Source: Neckera pumila
Taxonomy: Eukaryota > Streptophyta > Bryopsida > Hypnales > Neckeraceae
DNA length: 64,000 nucleotides
Direction: 5' to 3'
NCBI GenBank assembly: GCA_963969595.1
Contig: OZ018412.1
Span: forward strand, 16,184,501-16,248,500
Shown here: positions 37,501 through 48,614 of the stretch, piece by piece
Position numbering within the stretch: position 1 is the stretch's first letter
Layout: every line of letters starts with the position of its first letter
Program-made: the position numbers and the translations under genes
The notes under the pieces: generated by a model
What the model was told of the DNA's origin: nothing
The model's input: only the letters and a program-made list of their open reading frames with translations
Databases searched by the model: none

Positions 37501-39081
37501 AGGACATGATGCGCGACATGGTGATGACAACATGTGTGCTGGAGAAGGAATTTCCCCAACGTTTCTAAACATTATGATGCATTTGCCCGTGCACTTGGTG
37601 GAGCAATTGTTTCGGTGCGGTCCCGTGCATTGTCGGTGGATGTATCCAATAGAGCGATATATGAAAACACTGAAGGACTATGTGAGAACTTTTGCACATC
37701 CGGAGGGTAGCATTACGGAAGGGTATCAAATGGATGACACGCTTGGATTTTGCACGGAGTACATGCATGAATATAGAGGAACAGTGCACCGTGTATGGGA
37801 TGCGGAAGAAGATGCAAACATGAATGACGAGATTCTTCATAACAACTGCCAATAGAGGCGGAAGATGTCAAATGAGTTCCGCGGCTATGCACATGCCTTT
37901 ATTCTAGACAATGCAGCATGCTTGGAGGGTTGGCGGCAGTGAGTCCATGTTTCCAATCATTATGTCCTTTGTCATTGAACCACTCCAGTGAATGTTTAGG
38001 TTGTTACTGTTTTTTTGTTCACTATCTATGCATTTTGAGCGCACTTTCCTGTGCGCAGTGTCACTTGTGACGTTGGTAGTGGACATATGATTGCAACCTT
38101 GGTCATTACAGCGTCTGTGAAGACATCCTTTTTAACGTCCGTCTACTAGCCGGCTTGTCCATGACAACATTTGCTGTGTTCCATGTCTACTGACCTTTTT
38201 GTTTTTCCATATTATTTCCATGCCCGTTTTTCTTACTTGTCACTGGAATGTGGTATAGGGAGTACGAGGTGGCTAGAGCACAGCGTTGGGAGGAAAGGGA
38301 GACATTCCGTAGAGAATGTCGTCGTCGCAATGCTTCCGTACCCGTCCGCTATCCAACGGAATTGTATGATTTGCCATCCTTTGCAGCGTGGCTAAGTGCA
38401 CAGGTGCAAACATTTCGGGATGCAGGACAACACGTTGATGAAGATATTGTCCAGTACGGGCAACCTCCAGAGCGATACGCTGTCTCACATAGACAGATGT
38501 ATGCCTTTGGCATCCACTTCTGTGTACGTAGCGCTGAAGGTGGCCTTGTCACACGCGATTCATGTGTGGTAGCCTCGTTCACTCGACAACTTCGATGGGG
38601 GCTTCGCAATGGGCGTCCCATTGAGAAAACCGATGACTACGTTGGGTACATTGAAGAGATTCTTGAATTGGACTACCGCAATCATTGCACCACCGTCCTT
38701 GTCTGCGATTGGGTTAAAGGAAGCCAAGATGCTCGCTTTCCAAATATTCAACGGGATCGGTATGGCTTTAGCATGGCTAACTTTAACCGCATGGATGGCA
38801 AGGTGCACGCCAGCTCTTTTGCATTTCCATTGCATTGTCAACAAGTATTCTTCTCCGATGACCCCCAAAGAGTAGGCTGGAAAATTGTATGCCGTACGGA
38901 CATGAGGGGTAGACACGGGCAACCACAGATCAACCAAACCATCCCCCATGTGGTTGTAGTGGGAAACGATGAGGAATATGTAGGATTGCAACCAGAAGTG
39001 CTGGACTCAGAGCCCGCAAGAGAAGCAACAATTATAGGCGTCACGTACATACCTCCACCAATGGAGGCAGGAAGAACATAA
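34574..39081 (+). pseudogene. TNP2-type CACTA transposase, disabled
   Basis: In an active element this protein binds the termini and cuts out the transposon. The order is typical of plant TNP2. An N-terminal zinc-knuckle-like FRCPCRDC (transposase-associated domain) comes first. The Transposase_21 core (35129-36376) follows with HACPNGCVLY, CPKC.MSRW and LALALDGVNPF, then LDDMHCEKNLCENIL (36608 exon). A DUF4218-like block has MMHLPVHLVEQL and HCRWMYPIERYM, and a DUF4216-like C-terminus occupies 38259-39081. Likely exons are 34574-36376, 36608-37048, roughly 37336-37481, roughly 37500-37938 and 38259-39081. Damage: TAG at 35105-35107, TGA at 36797-36799, a one-base deletion in the C-run near 37551-37557, and TAG at 37853-37855. 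Confidence 0.88.
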
Positions 39082-39316
39082 CAAGCTACAACAGTGGAGT
39101 GAAAAGTTCCATGCCCTACCGTCCCAGCAGCACCGCAATGGAATTGTGGGGCTGTCATGACGTAGTTGACGTCGAAGCACATGTCCAGTCGGGTTCTGAG
39201 TCTCTGTCACAGAGGACGTCTCTGTAGACGTTTAGAATGACATTTTCAGCGTCTCCTGAATGTCATTGACCTACATGATGATGATAATAAATCGAACAGC
39301 ATTTTCGAGAATAGTG

Positions 39317-40769
39317 AAGGAATGTGACTCTAAATCCATGCATGGTTGGTTAGTATTGAATGGCCTTAGAATTGCCCATTTGGGCCGGGGGGGAGGTAAG
39401 AAATCACAAGAGAAATCGAAAACTCGCTACACATAAAAAGTTAGTGGTTCTCAATATTGTTGAGAAGTACAATTGCAAGCTTAAGGGTTACCTTTCATAT
39501 ATATGTATTTCAATTTTTTACGTCAATGCATGCGTGTTGCAGTTGGGAATCATTCTTTTAGCCTAGTGGTATGTTTTAGGTACTGCTTGAACACTAACAA
39601 GGAACAACGCATAGCTTCTCAATGATTTAAGGAGGACACATGAAATTTCATTTTCATTATAATCTATTTTGGGGCTTCATGCGAACGGATAATCTTGTGT
39701 TAGTAAGCAATATCTTAGGAGCACCGGTCCTTCTTTTCACAGATTGGACATTGTAGAATCCATTCATTCACAATTTCCCCTATTTTTTTTCTTTGCAGAC
39801 CCTAAGCCCTTACATTTCTTTCTTAATTATAATTAGGAAGGTGCTATATTACCTTTTTCCATTTTTCCTTGAACGCAACATGATGGCTTCTCACTTGAAG
39901 GGGGTTCTCTCAATTTCTAGTCGTTTTAACGAGTGGAGAATCCATTTGAGGAATAATGTTGCATTTTGTACCTTCATTTTGCCTGTCTATGATTACGGAG
40001 TACCAAGTGTCCACCAAATTGCCTTATTTTGGAGATATCTTATAATCCAAATGGTAATTCCAATATTCCCTACTCCCAAACAAAATGGGATCATGAATAA
40101 TTTGTTTTTGGTGTTTTCAAAATGAAAGTTTGAATTAAATGTTTTGGAATATTTTTGCTGGCCATAAATTTTTATTGCGTTGGGTAATCAATCTTTGAAC
40201 CCTTTGGAATGTTTTAGCTATTGCCTTGTCCACAAGTGAAAGCGCAAAGAGCAGGAGGTCAATTTCGTATTCATTAATTTATTTTTTTTGGCAAGCCTCA
40301 GGGTAATTCAAGTATATTGAATTGTATTAGTAGAGTAGTAGTCCATCCTTCACGGAGTGGTCACTTAGAGAAATGCTGCAAACAATGTGCAGCATAATAT
40401 ATTACGAAATATACAGAAGTTTGACCCCGAACCCATTATTTTTCCTAGTGCAAGCAATTTCAAATTGTTCCTTTACATCACATTTGTTGCACGACTTGTT
40501 CACAATTCCTTTTTTTTTCCTTACTAAATTCTTGTTTGCTCAAGATAGGATAAGGTTTCGGTAGAGTTTTAGGTGGAAATTTTTTTTTTAAAATTTTGCT
40601 TGAAGAAAAAGGAAAGGAAAATCGTATTAAAATTTTTTTTAGTGGAAGTCCTGAATAGCACACACCCTAACAACGTTTTTAAGAATTTTTTTTTATTGAT
40701 TCGTGTGTTTTTCATGTTTTTTTCTAAAAAAGACAACATAGGTCAAGCCAATTATGTGTTTGCTAGTTT
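39317..40769. other. AT-rich spacer
   Basis: No gene or element was recognised. The frames at 39360-39566 and 39793-40125 have no family signature and are hydrophobic by AT bias. Confidence 0.5.
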
Positions 40770-41640
40770 CATGTATTTTTTCACTTGCCTTTTTTTTGGC
40801 TCAAGGTAGCTAGTTTAACCCCTAAAGGACCATGAGTGCAATTTGTGAACAATGAATGAACGGAAAAACATCCTGAACTCACCGAAATGCATTTTTTGAA
40901 GCATCAATTGTGTTTGAAGGTTCTTATATTAGGTCTTTAATATTTGTACGTTTTACATTATGAAGATTTGCTTAGCATAAATTCTATAAATCCAAAGGTA
41001 TCGGGAGGTCTAGCCTGAAAAAGTAACTTCCTCAATTTAGAAAATGACCCTTCAAAAATGACTTGAATAAGAAAATCAAATACAAATCTTCAATAATCAC
41101 TATACTTAGAACTCAATATTTTAAACTTATAGGCAAAATAAAGTTTTGGAAATCATAAATATTCAATATATAATTGATTTTAGAAGGAATTTTCAGTTTA
41201 TGGCTTCAAATGCCCATTGCAAAATATTTCTATATATATCTGTTGATCTAACCGTGTAGATGTGATCTATAACTAGCATTTTACAACTATTGTTTGAGAG
41301 TCATCATTACAATATTTCTGTAGGTTGCATTTTATAATAGATCTTCCCAATTATGGAAATCTGGACACCCCTCAGATCCTTTAGGGGTTAAGGGTTTTTT
41401 TCCTTCGCATTTCCTTAGGCTGAAGGTAGTTTACAATTTTTTTCATTTTCATTTTTTGTGGCTCAATGTAGTTCAAGGTTCTTTTCCCTTCCCATTATTT
41501 TGGACTTAAGGTAGTTTACAAAGTTTTTCCTTCCCATTTCCTTTTGCTCAAGGTAGTTTAAGGTTTTTTGTCCCGCCGGTTCAGGGAGCCAGAAGGTAGT
41601 TTGTGATTTTTTTTCATTCCCATTTTTTGGATGGATTCAA
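40770..41640 (+). repeat. Degenerate ~60-bp tandem repeat split by a TTAA-type element
   Basis: Units contain TT(C)CC(A/T)TT(T)...GGCTCAAGGTAG(T/C)T and occur at about 40785-40815 and again four or more times at 41392-41640. The TTAA-flanked element at 40819-41387 sits inside the array, which gives the insertion site. Confidence 0.65.
40819..41387. mobile_element. Complete TTAA-flanked element (569 bp)
   Basis: TTAA lies on both sides (40815-40818 and 41388-41391). The left tip is CCCCTAAAGGACCATGAG and the right tip, reverse-complemented, is CCCCTAAAGGATCTGAGG. The interior is AT-rich and encodes nothing. The right half matches the truncated copy at 21397-21755. This is the clearest member of the family. 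The TTAA target site and C-rich tip fit piggyBac-type insertion. Confidence 0.82.
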
Positions 41641-43433
41641 ATAGTTTTTGATTTCTGGGCTTCCAAATTTATTCCGTGCCATTTGTTCCTATCTGTAATC
41701 TTCGTATGTGCATGTTTCACTGAACTTTTTTTCTTTATAGTGAAGTTAGGGTATTAAAAATTTCCTTCCTTGCAAATTCAAAGTAATGATATGTGGACCT
41801 AGAATTCCAAAATTAGGTAATAATAGGGACCATTTAATTGGCCAAGGATATCTAGCTAAATACCCCTTTAAAAAAAAAAACTGTCCGCACGTGATATCTG
41901 AAGGTCCACATAGAGTGACCCCCCCGTGCCTTCCTTTTAGTCATTTACTTGCAGCCGAATCATCGAGTCACCAGCTTCCCTCGCTATGTTATTGCTTTAG
42001 AGGAAACATCCACATATATAATTTTTCTTTTTTTATCTCCCGTGTAAATTGTTATAATTAATTTTTTCCGAGTTTTTCTTCCTAGCTACGTGAAGCTCTT
42101 GAATGGCGTTCTCATAATTAACGTTCAACAACTTTAATGTGAAAGCATTTTTGAATGTACTAAAGCATTCTATACCTTCCACTAAATCCTTTATGCGCTT
42201 ATCCATAATTAGTGACTATTGATTCTTCTATGAATTGCCATGTTTTCAACATGAACTTCCAATATGTAATGTCCAGGACAGATTTTGGGGTTGTCAATAA
42301 TTTTAGAGAATGCAGTTTTATATGTGAGGGTTAGACTTTTTTATCCAACAGAAGCCTACATAGGTTGGTAGGGCACTTTTAATAGGCCTGCCCCTTGAAC
42401 TACTCCGTGAATTTACCATGTACGGCAAAGCATTTTGTGGCTACTACTTTCATTTGTCGACAAATTAAGCCAAGAACCTATAATTCCTAACATTAATGAA
42501 TAAAGAGCATTCATCTGCATTTCCGATATATATAATTAAGAAAGTCTCCAAGGAAGTATATTAAAGTGTATAGTGACTAATTGAACTGGTTGAGGAATGA
42601 ATAAAAATGGCATGTGCTTCAACTAACCCATTTGTAGAGAATACAAATGGATTACAATTGCGTGAAGATTCAAGATAAATAAATTTTCCCTAACAAGGAT
42701 TTCTTGGAAATTGTTGTTCACTATATCAATAATATTAAATAAAGCACAGAAGGAGTGATAAAATTCTGAATTCAACATTGCATGTTCATCCCGAGTCCTA
42801 CTGCCAGAAGTCTCTCCCCATGTTGCCATTGAACGCAATCCACGTCAATTACCTTATTCTTTATCCCTTTTTTTTCCCGCGTCACCATCAGTGCTTTATT
42901 AATAGTGTGTATCAAATTTCAGACAATGTGGATGTTGTCACTTTGAAATCTACATTTTTTTAGCCCTATTCTGCTTTCAATACGTGGACCCTAGAACCCT
43001 AAATCCATGAATATTCAACATTTTCCACAAACCATTTCTTCCAAGGTTGAATACTATGAACCCTATATCCTTCAGATGCTAACATATAACACACTTAATG
43101 AGCATTACATGTACCCCACTTTGATTTATTCAGTCCATGCTTAATTAATTAACATGTGTACTAAATGAATTTATGGTAATTGTCTTAAGCTATATAGTAA
43201 TTATAATAATTTAAACATACAAGAAATTGTTGAAATGACCTGCATTTGAACTTTGCGCTAATGGAATTGTGTATGAGTCCATTGTTGGTCATTTGGCCCG
43301 TCATGTAGTACTTCACCTCCCACTTCAACAATTTTTTTGCCATTCACCTAAGACAGCTGCCCATACTCAGTTTTTTCCTTCCGGTCAGCGTTTTACCTCT
43401 GCCTCCTGTAACTTCCCTGCATTTACCCGCAGT
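41641..43433. other. AT-rich spacer without recognised gene
   Basis: Short frames only. No element ends, RNA genes or repeats of note. Confidence 0.5.
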
Positions 43434-43696
43434 GAAAACTGACGCAGTGGCTGACGTGGACTTCTAACGTTCTAAATGATGTCTGAAATGGACATCACAT
43501 GTTTTACTAGACATCGTTGCAAACATGACCGTCTACGCTGACACCCCTGTGTTTAGAAGCTGAACAGCACACGTTTTCCGGGACATTGGACAGAATTCGC
43601 AGTTACAAACCCTGAAACCGACAGACGCAGTGACGTCCGTGTTGACATCCGATGTTTTATGGCCAACAGCACCAAAAACGCCGGTTTCTTATAGTG
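43434..43696 (-). mobile_element. CACTA element terminus inserted in a copia gag
   Basis: Read on the minus strand this begins CACTATAAGAAACCGGCGTT at 43696 and continues for about 260 bp of GACGTC-type subterminal repeats (GTGACGTCCGTGTTGACATC near 43632). It shares that motif vocabulary with the large CACTA element at 28.8-39.3 kb. The gag reading frame stops exactly at 43697. The opposite terminus was not found. Confidence 0.7.
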
Positions 43697-43860
43697 ATAT
43701 GTGCTTTGACAGTCTTTGCCCATAACAAATAATTGCTCCCGTCAACTGCCAGTTGTGTAAAAAGCAGAGGTTGAAGCCTTGGTGGCTCAATAATAGTAGC
43801 AGCCACCGGAATAGTTGTAGATGTAGCAACAGAAGAAGTTGAAGTAGTCATTTTGTACAA
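43697..43860 (-). pseudogene. Ty1/copia-type gag N-terminus, truncated
   Basis: The start is MTTSTSSVATSTTIP, followed by L..DGSNYLLWAKTVKAHI, the opening motif of plant copia gag (UBN2-like) proteins. The frame is cut at residue ~55 by the CACTA terminus. The rest of gag-pol is absent from the adjacent sequence. Confidence 0.7.
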
Positions 43861-43939
43861 TGAAAATAACTACAAGGAGAAATTAGGGCTTGAAAAAAGA
43901 AAATTAGGATTTGAAAAAAATTAGGGTTTGTATAGGAAG

Positions 43940-44240
43940 ATAAAGATAAAGATGAAATTAAAGATAAAAATAAAGATACAATAAAATAAAATAAAAATAA
44001 ATAAATAAAAAATAAAATAGTAAATAATCAATAATAAATAGTAAATAATAAATAATAAATAATAAATAATAAATAATAAAAAGTAAATAATAAATAATAA
44101 ATAATAAATAATAAATAATAAATAGTAAGCAGTAAATAATAAATAGATAATAATAAAAGTAAAATACAAATAAAGATAAAGAAAAATAGAAAGATAAAGA
44201 TAAAGATATATGAAAATTATAAAATAAAAATAAAAATAAA
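43940..44240. repeat. AAATAAT-type microsatellite tract
   Basis: Near-continuous AAATAATAAATAAT and AAAGATAAAGATAA repeats. The 82- and 118-codon minus-strand frames here are pure leucine/isoleucine/tyrosine low complexity and are not genes. The tract lies where the leader of the copia element would be. Confidence 0.9.
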
Positions 44241-45000
44241 ATAAAACAAAATAGTTGAGGTTTGGAGAGACAACTCAAAAAAACTTGAAAGGCGAAATGG
44301 TGGTGGAAGGGCAAAGGGAAAACTTAAAAACTTGAAACGTGCAAGGCAAAGAAGTGAAACGCTACAAGAGAGGAAAAAACAAGGAGGGAGAAAAAAAATT
44401 GAAAGGGAGTCCAGCAAAGAGACGAAGGAGTTGGGACTCAAAAGTGCTTGGAGTTCTACGGAAGCAGGAGGGAACGGCTGGCCTGGAGTGGCAAGCCAGA
44501 AGGTAGAGGACAGGTTAAAAGGCGGAGAAGATGGGAGGCATCGACGCGAGGCAGGGCAAGCGGGAGCGAAAAAGGGAGGGAAAAGGGAGCTGGCTGGGGG
44601 TTTTACAGAGCGGAGAGACTGCGGAGAGAGAGGGGAGGTGCACAGGGAGTAGAAGGGAGGAAGTGCACAAATTGAGGTGCAATGAAAAATTCAGATGGAG
44701 AGGTTGCAAAAACCTCCTCCAAAATATAAAATCTAAACTGGAATCCTGTAAACTTAAGAAATTCAAAAATAAAAGACGAAGAGCGTGCTGATAACGTATT
44801 GAGAATGATAAACGAAACAAAAACTCAAAACCCAAGATACCAAAATATACAAGAGTATAATACATACACTAACATTGAAGGATGGAAGTATACAAAAGGA
44901 AAGAGACGATCAATAGTATTTTCTTCGTATTGGCTAAGAAATAGCATCTACTACTTTGTTGACTAATCCACCATGCATTATGGGGAGCGTTCACACTACG
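44241..45000 (-). other. Probable copia leader and LTR remnant
   Basis: Upstream of gag (minus orientation) is a purine-rich stretch, then GTGCTGATAACGTATTGAGA at about 44785-44804. A GTGCTGATAACGTGTT-like word occurs next to many plant copia LTRs. Sequence to the right would be the LTR, but its borders and the primer site are not clear. The purine-rich ORFs at 44332-44791 are not considered genes. Confidence 0.35.
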
Positions 45001-45159
45001 GTTCTTAACAAAATCCAATGATTTCATAACCCTCTCCTACTACCTTCATTGGCATTGTGGTTAAAACAAAGGAGGCCAATCTAGAGACATAATCTAATGT
45101 CCAAGGCGACCATGTCCACATCTCATTGTGTCGGGGAAGTCTGAATTATTGCAAATTAG

Positions 45160-45250
45160 TCTATGAAGTCAATCTAAGCTTAGTCGCAAATGAGTCTGTG
45201 AAGTTTGATTCATAGACAAATCGCGACTGAACTTAGATTGATTTCAAAAA
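45160..45250. repeat. ~80-bp imperfect inverted repeat
   Basis: AAGTCAATCTAAGCTTAGTC on the left pairs with GACTGAACTTAGATTGATTT on the right, with CGCAAATGAGTCTGTGAA / TTCATAGACAAATCGCG between them. It is flanked by spacer with nothing else recognised (45001-45305). Confidence 0.6.
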
Positions 45251-45305
45251 TGGCATTTGAATATTCTACACACAAGTTGAATTTCAATGAGGTTGAACTT
45301 CTATG

Positions 45306-45527
45306 CACTACAAAAAAATGGGGTGTTTTAAGTGAGTTTTTAAGTTTAGTCCTAGACATAAGGTTTTAAGTAATGACCTTTAAGGCAATTTTCAGCAAAA
45401 TTTTATTAGAAAGACATGTACTTCTAGTAAAGTTTTGCTGAAATTTGTTTTAAAGGTCATTACTTAAAATCTTATGTCTAGGACTATACTTAAAAACTTA
45501 CTTAAAACACCCCATTCTCTTGTAGTG
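45306..45527. mobile_element. Intact CACTA-type MITE (222 bp, TSD ATG)
   Basis: Starts CACTACAAAAAAATGGGGTG and ends CACCCCATTCTCTTGTAGTG, flanked by ATG on both sides (45303-45305 and 45528-45530). Almost the whole element folds into one hairpin. It has no coding capacity. It is related to the elements at 20466-20670 and 47941-48131. The CACTAC tip and 3-bp duplication place it in the CACTA superfamily. Confidence 0.92.
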
Positions 45528-47940
45528 ATGGTTTAATGCTGAACATTCTCCAATAAGCGTGTATTTATAATAGGTTTCTTATTGTTGGTACACCCTCAAC
45601 TGATCCTATCTACACAATGTTAATTAGAGTTCTTGTTATTGGATGCATGGGATATGTGGGCACTTTCCTCCTTTCCTAGGGTTAGAATTCCATGGATACA
45701 AGGTGCAAAGGGCTTGAGCTCAATTATATAAGCGGTGGTTGTGGGGTAGATTGCCTCATGCTGCTGTCTGGTATTTAGTAGCAATGGTAGAGCGTTGGGC
45801 TAAACTGGCATATTGCCCGAGTACTTGGGAAATACGAAACTGCTCTGTAATGCACTCTTTGCTGTTGTTGCAATTGCAACAGATATTTTGTTGGTTAGAT
45901 TAATGTAGGTTGCTATAACACCCTTGTAACATCACCCATTTATTTATTTTTAATATGATTGCATTCAAGACATTCTTGAACAGCACGCTATTCAGGTAAA
46001 GATTTCGTATCCAAATGCTTCCCACTCAGGCTAAGGGTATGAGGACACCTGGACTTTGTCCTAGAGGAAGCAGTTTTAGCAAAGATCCCAAATTCAATGC
46101 CAATTTGGTCTCTCTTACAGCGCACGTTCATTAGAGCCTCTTCCTTTGATTATCTGAGATGTCACACGGGAGGGGATGTCAAATTCCGTGTTTAAGGTCT
46201 CAAGTTTCATTGTGATTTGATTTCGCTGTATTTTGGGTCCAATTTGCGGGGAGGCATGGTACGGTAGGAGCGATGTTCGCGTTCACCATGGCCGTCAAAC
46301 TGTTGGGTAGAGGGCTGGGGGTGATGCACTTGGAATTGCAGTTTGCGCAGAGGGACTCTCTTTAGTTCAGCATCAAATGGGTTGATTCCGAGAATCACAG
46401 GAGAAATCACAGGAAATGTCCATCTACGGTAGCGGAAATAACTTAAGTTACCCTAGCAGAAAAGAGTTTCTCGAAGAAGGGATTCCAAGGATAGCTGCCA
46501 TTACAGTCAACAATCGGTAAAGATTCCAGGCAGTCGAAGACCAAGTAGTCTGCACATCTGCCACTTGGCCCCACGTGCCCCCACTTGCCCTCAATCTCCG
46601 AATCTGTGAGAACAAAATGGTAGATCTCAGATGAACATCTAATTGTCGGTAAACTCATTGACTGGGAGTTGTGGAGAACGCATAAATGAGTGCGCATTTT
46701 TTTGAGCAGTCTCTCACTTGTGTTGCAGCTCTAGGCTTTGGTTTCACATTGCTCTGCACTTCGTCGTAGTTACAGTGGGTTTAGGGTGCAGTTGCGGGGA
46801 TTTTGTGGTCGTCCGTATCATATTCTGGAAGTACTCTCTATCTACGACGTGGGTGCAGCTCCATATCAGCTCCAGTATCCGCAAGTTGCTTCAATATATA
46901 TCGAACGCCTTGAATCATTCTGCTTCTACCGACAGTTCCATACAAGCGCAGTGCGGGAGTTCCGGCGTAACTATACATCGGGAGCTCCGTGGATGCTGTT
47001 CTTACTTGCGGTGAAGGGAAGCGATCGAGCACTGCTCTTTGTGAAGAGCTATAGTTTGCTCCTTACTAGCGACTACTCCCAGACTCTTCAACGGTACTTT
47101 ATTTGCACACTCCTTGTGTTTTGTTCTGTGTCTAGAATCTGCCACATGATGTGCAACGCCATGCCTTCACCAGCTCCTTTGTGGGGTTGAAGCATTCATG
47201 CTTTGAGTAGTGAGCCCGTTCATATGATGTTCTCTGTCAAGTTAGGTGGGAGCACCCATAACCGTTTGTTTAAGCCATGTTAAGCAAACCGTGAAGCTGG
47301 TGTGGAAAAGAAATCAACAAAATGGAAGGCAAATGACAAAGTGGGAGATGCCAAAAAAAAAAAAACTCTCAGAATTCTGAAATTGCTTTCAAAAAAGCTT
47401 GGTCAAATGTGCAAAGGCAAAAAGCACCCATTGCCGATTCTCAAGGGTCCCATTTCTGAACAATATTTGTTCCTACATGCACTTGTCTGCAACTGCCACG
47501 AAATCACATAATCATTGCAACTTGGTCTCTTGATGAGCGGATTGGGGGGCTGTTGTAGGGAACAAGTTCTAGGCATGGAGGGAAGTGGATGTTCCTACCT
47601 TAGAATGAAGGGCCTTGTAGTAGACACATGTGCTAACCATGGAAATGGTTATGCTATCTTGGTCAAGCAAAAATAAAGGAAGATAAGAGTAGTAATTAGT
47701 TATAACATGGTACACTTGATGTTCAAAGGGATCTCTTTGTGTTGATGTTTGTGTGCCAATGTATTCAACTTGGTTCATTGAGATTATGGTAGGATGTTCT
47801 AAGTGCATCTATTTCATTCTCCTAGGTTGTTTCCAAATTATCTTTAAAGAATGACGTGGAGGAGTGTGGATCATGGTTCACTCATTTCTTCCCTTAGTTC
47901 CCATTGCAACCTTTTGGTGTGTAGTGTACGCACAAAGGGA
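45528..47940. other. Spacer with unassigned coding-like frames
   Basis: ATTATATAAGCGG near 45732 could be a TATA element, possibly of a solo LTR. Minus frames at 46207-46410 and 46443-46697 and a plus frame at 46738-47190 (150 codons) are less AT-biased than their surroundings but match no family and lack supporting splice structure. I leave them unannotated. Confidence 0.35.
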
Positions 47941-48131
47941 CAATACAAGAAAAAGGGGTGTTTTAAATATCATCTTTTAAGTAATGACCTTTTAAGTAAG
48001 GTTTTTAGTAGAATTTTACTGAAAAGACTGTCTTTTTAGTAAAAAAATTTACTAAAACCTTACTTAAAGGTCATTACTTAAAAGACGATACTACTAGGAC
48101 TATATTTAAAACACCCCTTTCTCTTGTAATG
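47941..48131. mobile_element. CACTA-type MITE, mutated tips (191 bp)
   Basis: Tips are CAATACAAGAAAAAGGGGTG and, reverse-complemented, CATTACAAGAGAAAGGGGTG; the subterminal GTTTTAA and internal hairpin match the 45306 element. No target duplication remains. Confidence 0.85.
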
Positions 48132-48614
48132 TGCAAAATTTGTGTCAGAGGAAGCTCCTTCAAGGAATCTCACAAATCATAGCACTCATGACAAGTCTAC
48201 TCTTCATTGAATAGACAAAAATTGAACATGTTGAATCAATGTCAAAGAGGCCTTCTAATCTACAAATAGTGAAGGTGAACATTCAACAAGAGCAGCAATA
48301 TAGGGGAAGACAATCTAAAAGTGTCCAAAGAAGGTTTTGAGCATGTTTCTTTTATTTCAACAAACAACTCTTTTCTTGCATCTTGTTGGCAGTCCAAAGA
48401 AAATTCTTAAAAAAATTTGGGTGCAATTTTTGGACATCAAAGGAATAGCTACGAATCTTCATAATGTTCAAATAATTGTATCCAAATTCAATCCTAGACT
48501 CTCTTGAAAAGGTTTTGCTCAATTTCTCACATGTAACTTTTGAAGCAAAGCCCCTCCCATTTGCACTTCAATCTAGAGCCTAAACTGAAGATTGTGTTTA
48601 AAAAATTAAATTGT

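Larger units (their letters stand above)
28768..39316. mobile_element. CACTA (En/Spm-like) transposon, ~10.5 kb, head-to-head genes
   Basis: The element carries a TNP2-type transposase (plus) and a TnpA-like gene (minus), divergently transcribed from a ~1.5-kb centre. Its DNA is dense in GACGTC-type words (for example GACGTCATTGTTGACG-like repeats), which start at 28793 and fade after 39260. The proposed right end reads CACTATTCTCGAAAATGC on the minus strand, ending at 39316. The left end is poorer (TACTAAAAATGGGCTTC at 28768) and no 3-bp target duplication matches, so both limits are approximate. The transposase has several disabling changes, so the copy looks inactive. Confidence 0.75.

Noticed and set aside
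38349..39210. Minus-strand frames of 67-143 codons opposite the transposase C-terminus
   Set aside because: Antisense shadows of the DUF4216-like exon.
43921..44314. Minus-strand frames of 82 and 118 codons
   Set aside because: Translation of an AT-rich microsatellite into leucine/isoleucine/tyrosine repeats.
44332..44865. Purine-rich plus frames (75-106 codons) and a pyrimidine-rich minus frame
   Set aside because: Base-composition bias only; the position fits the leader of the copia remnant.
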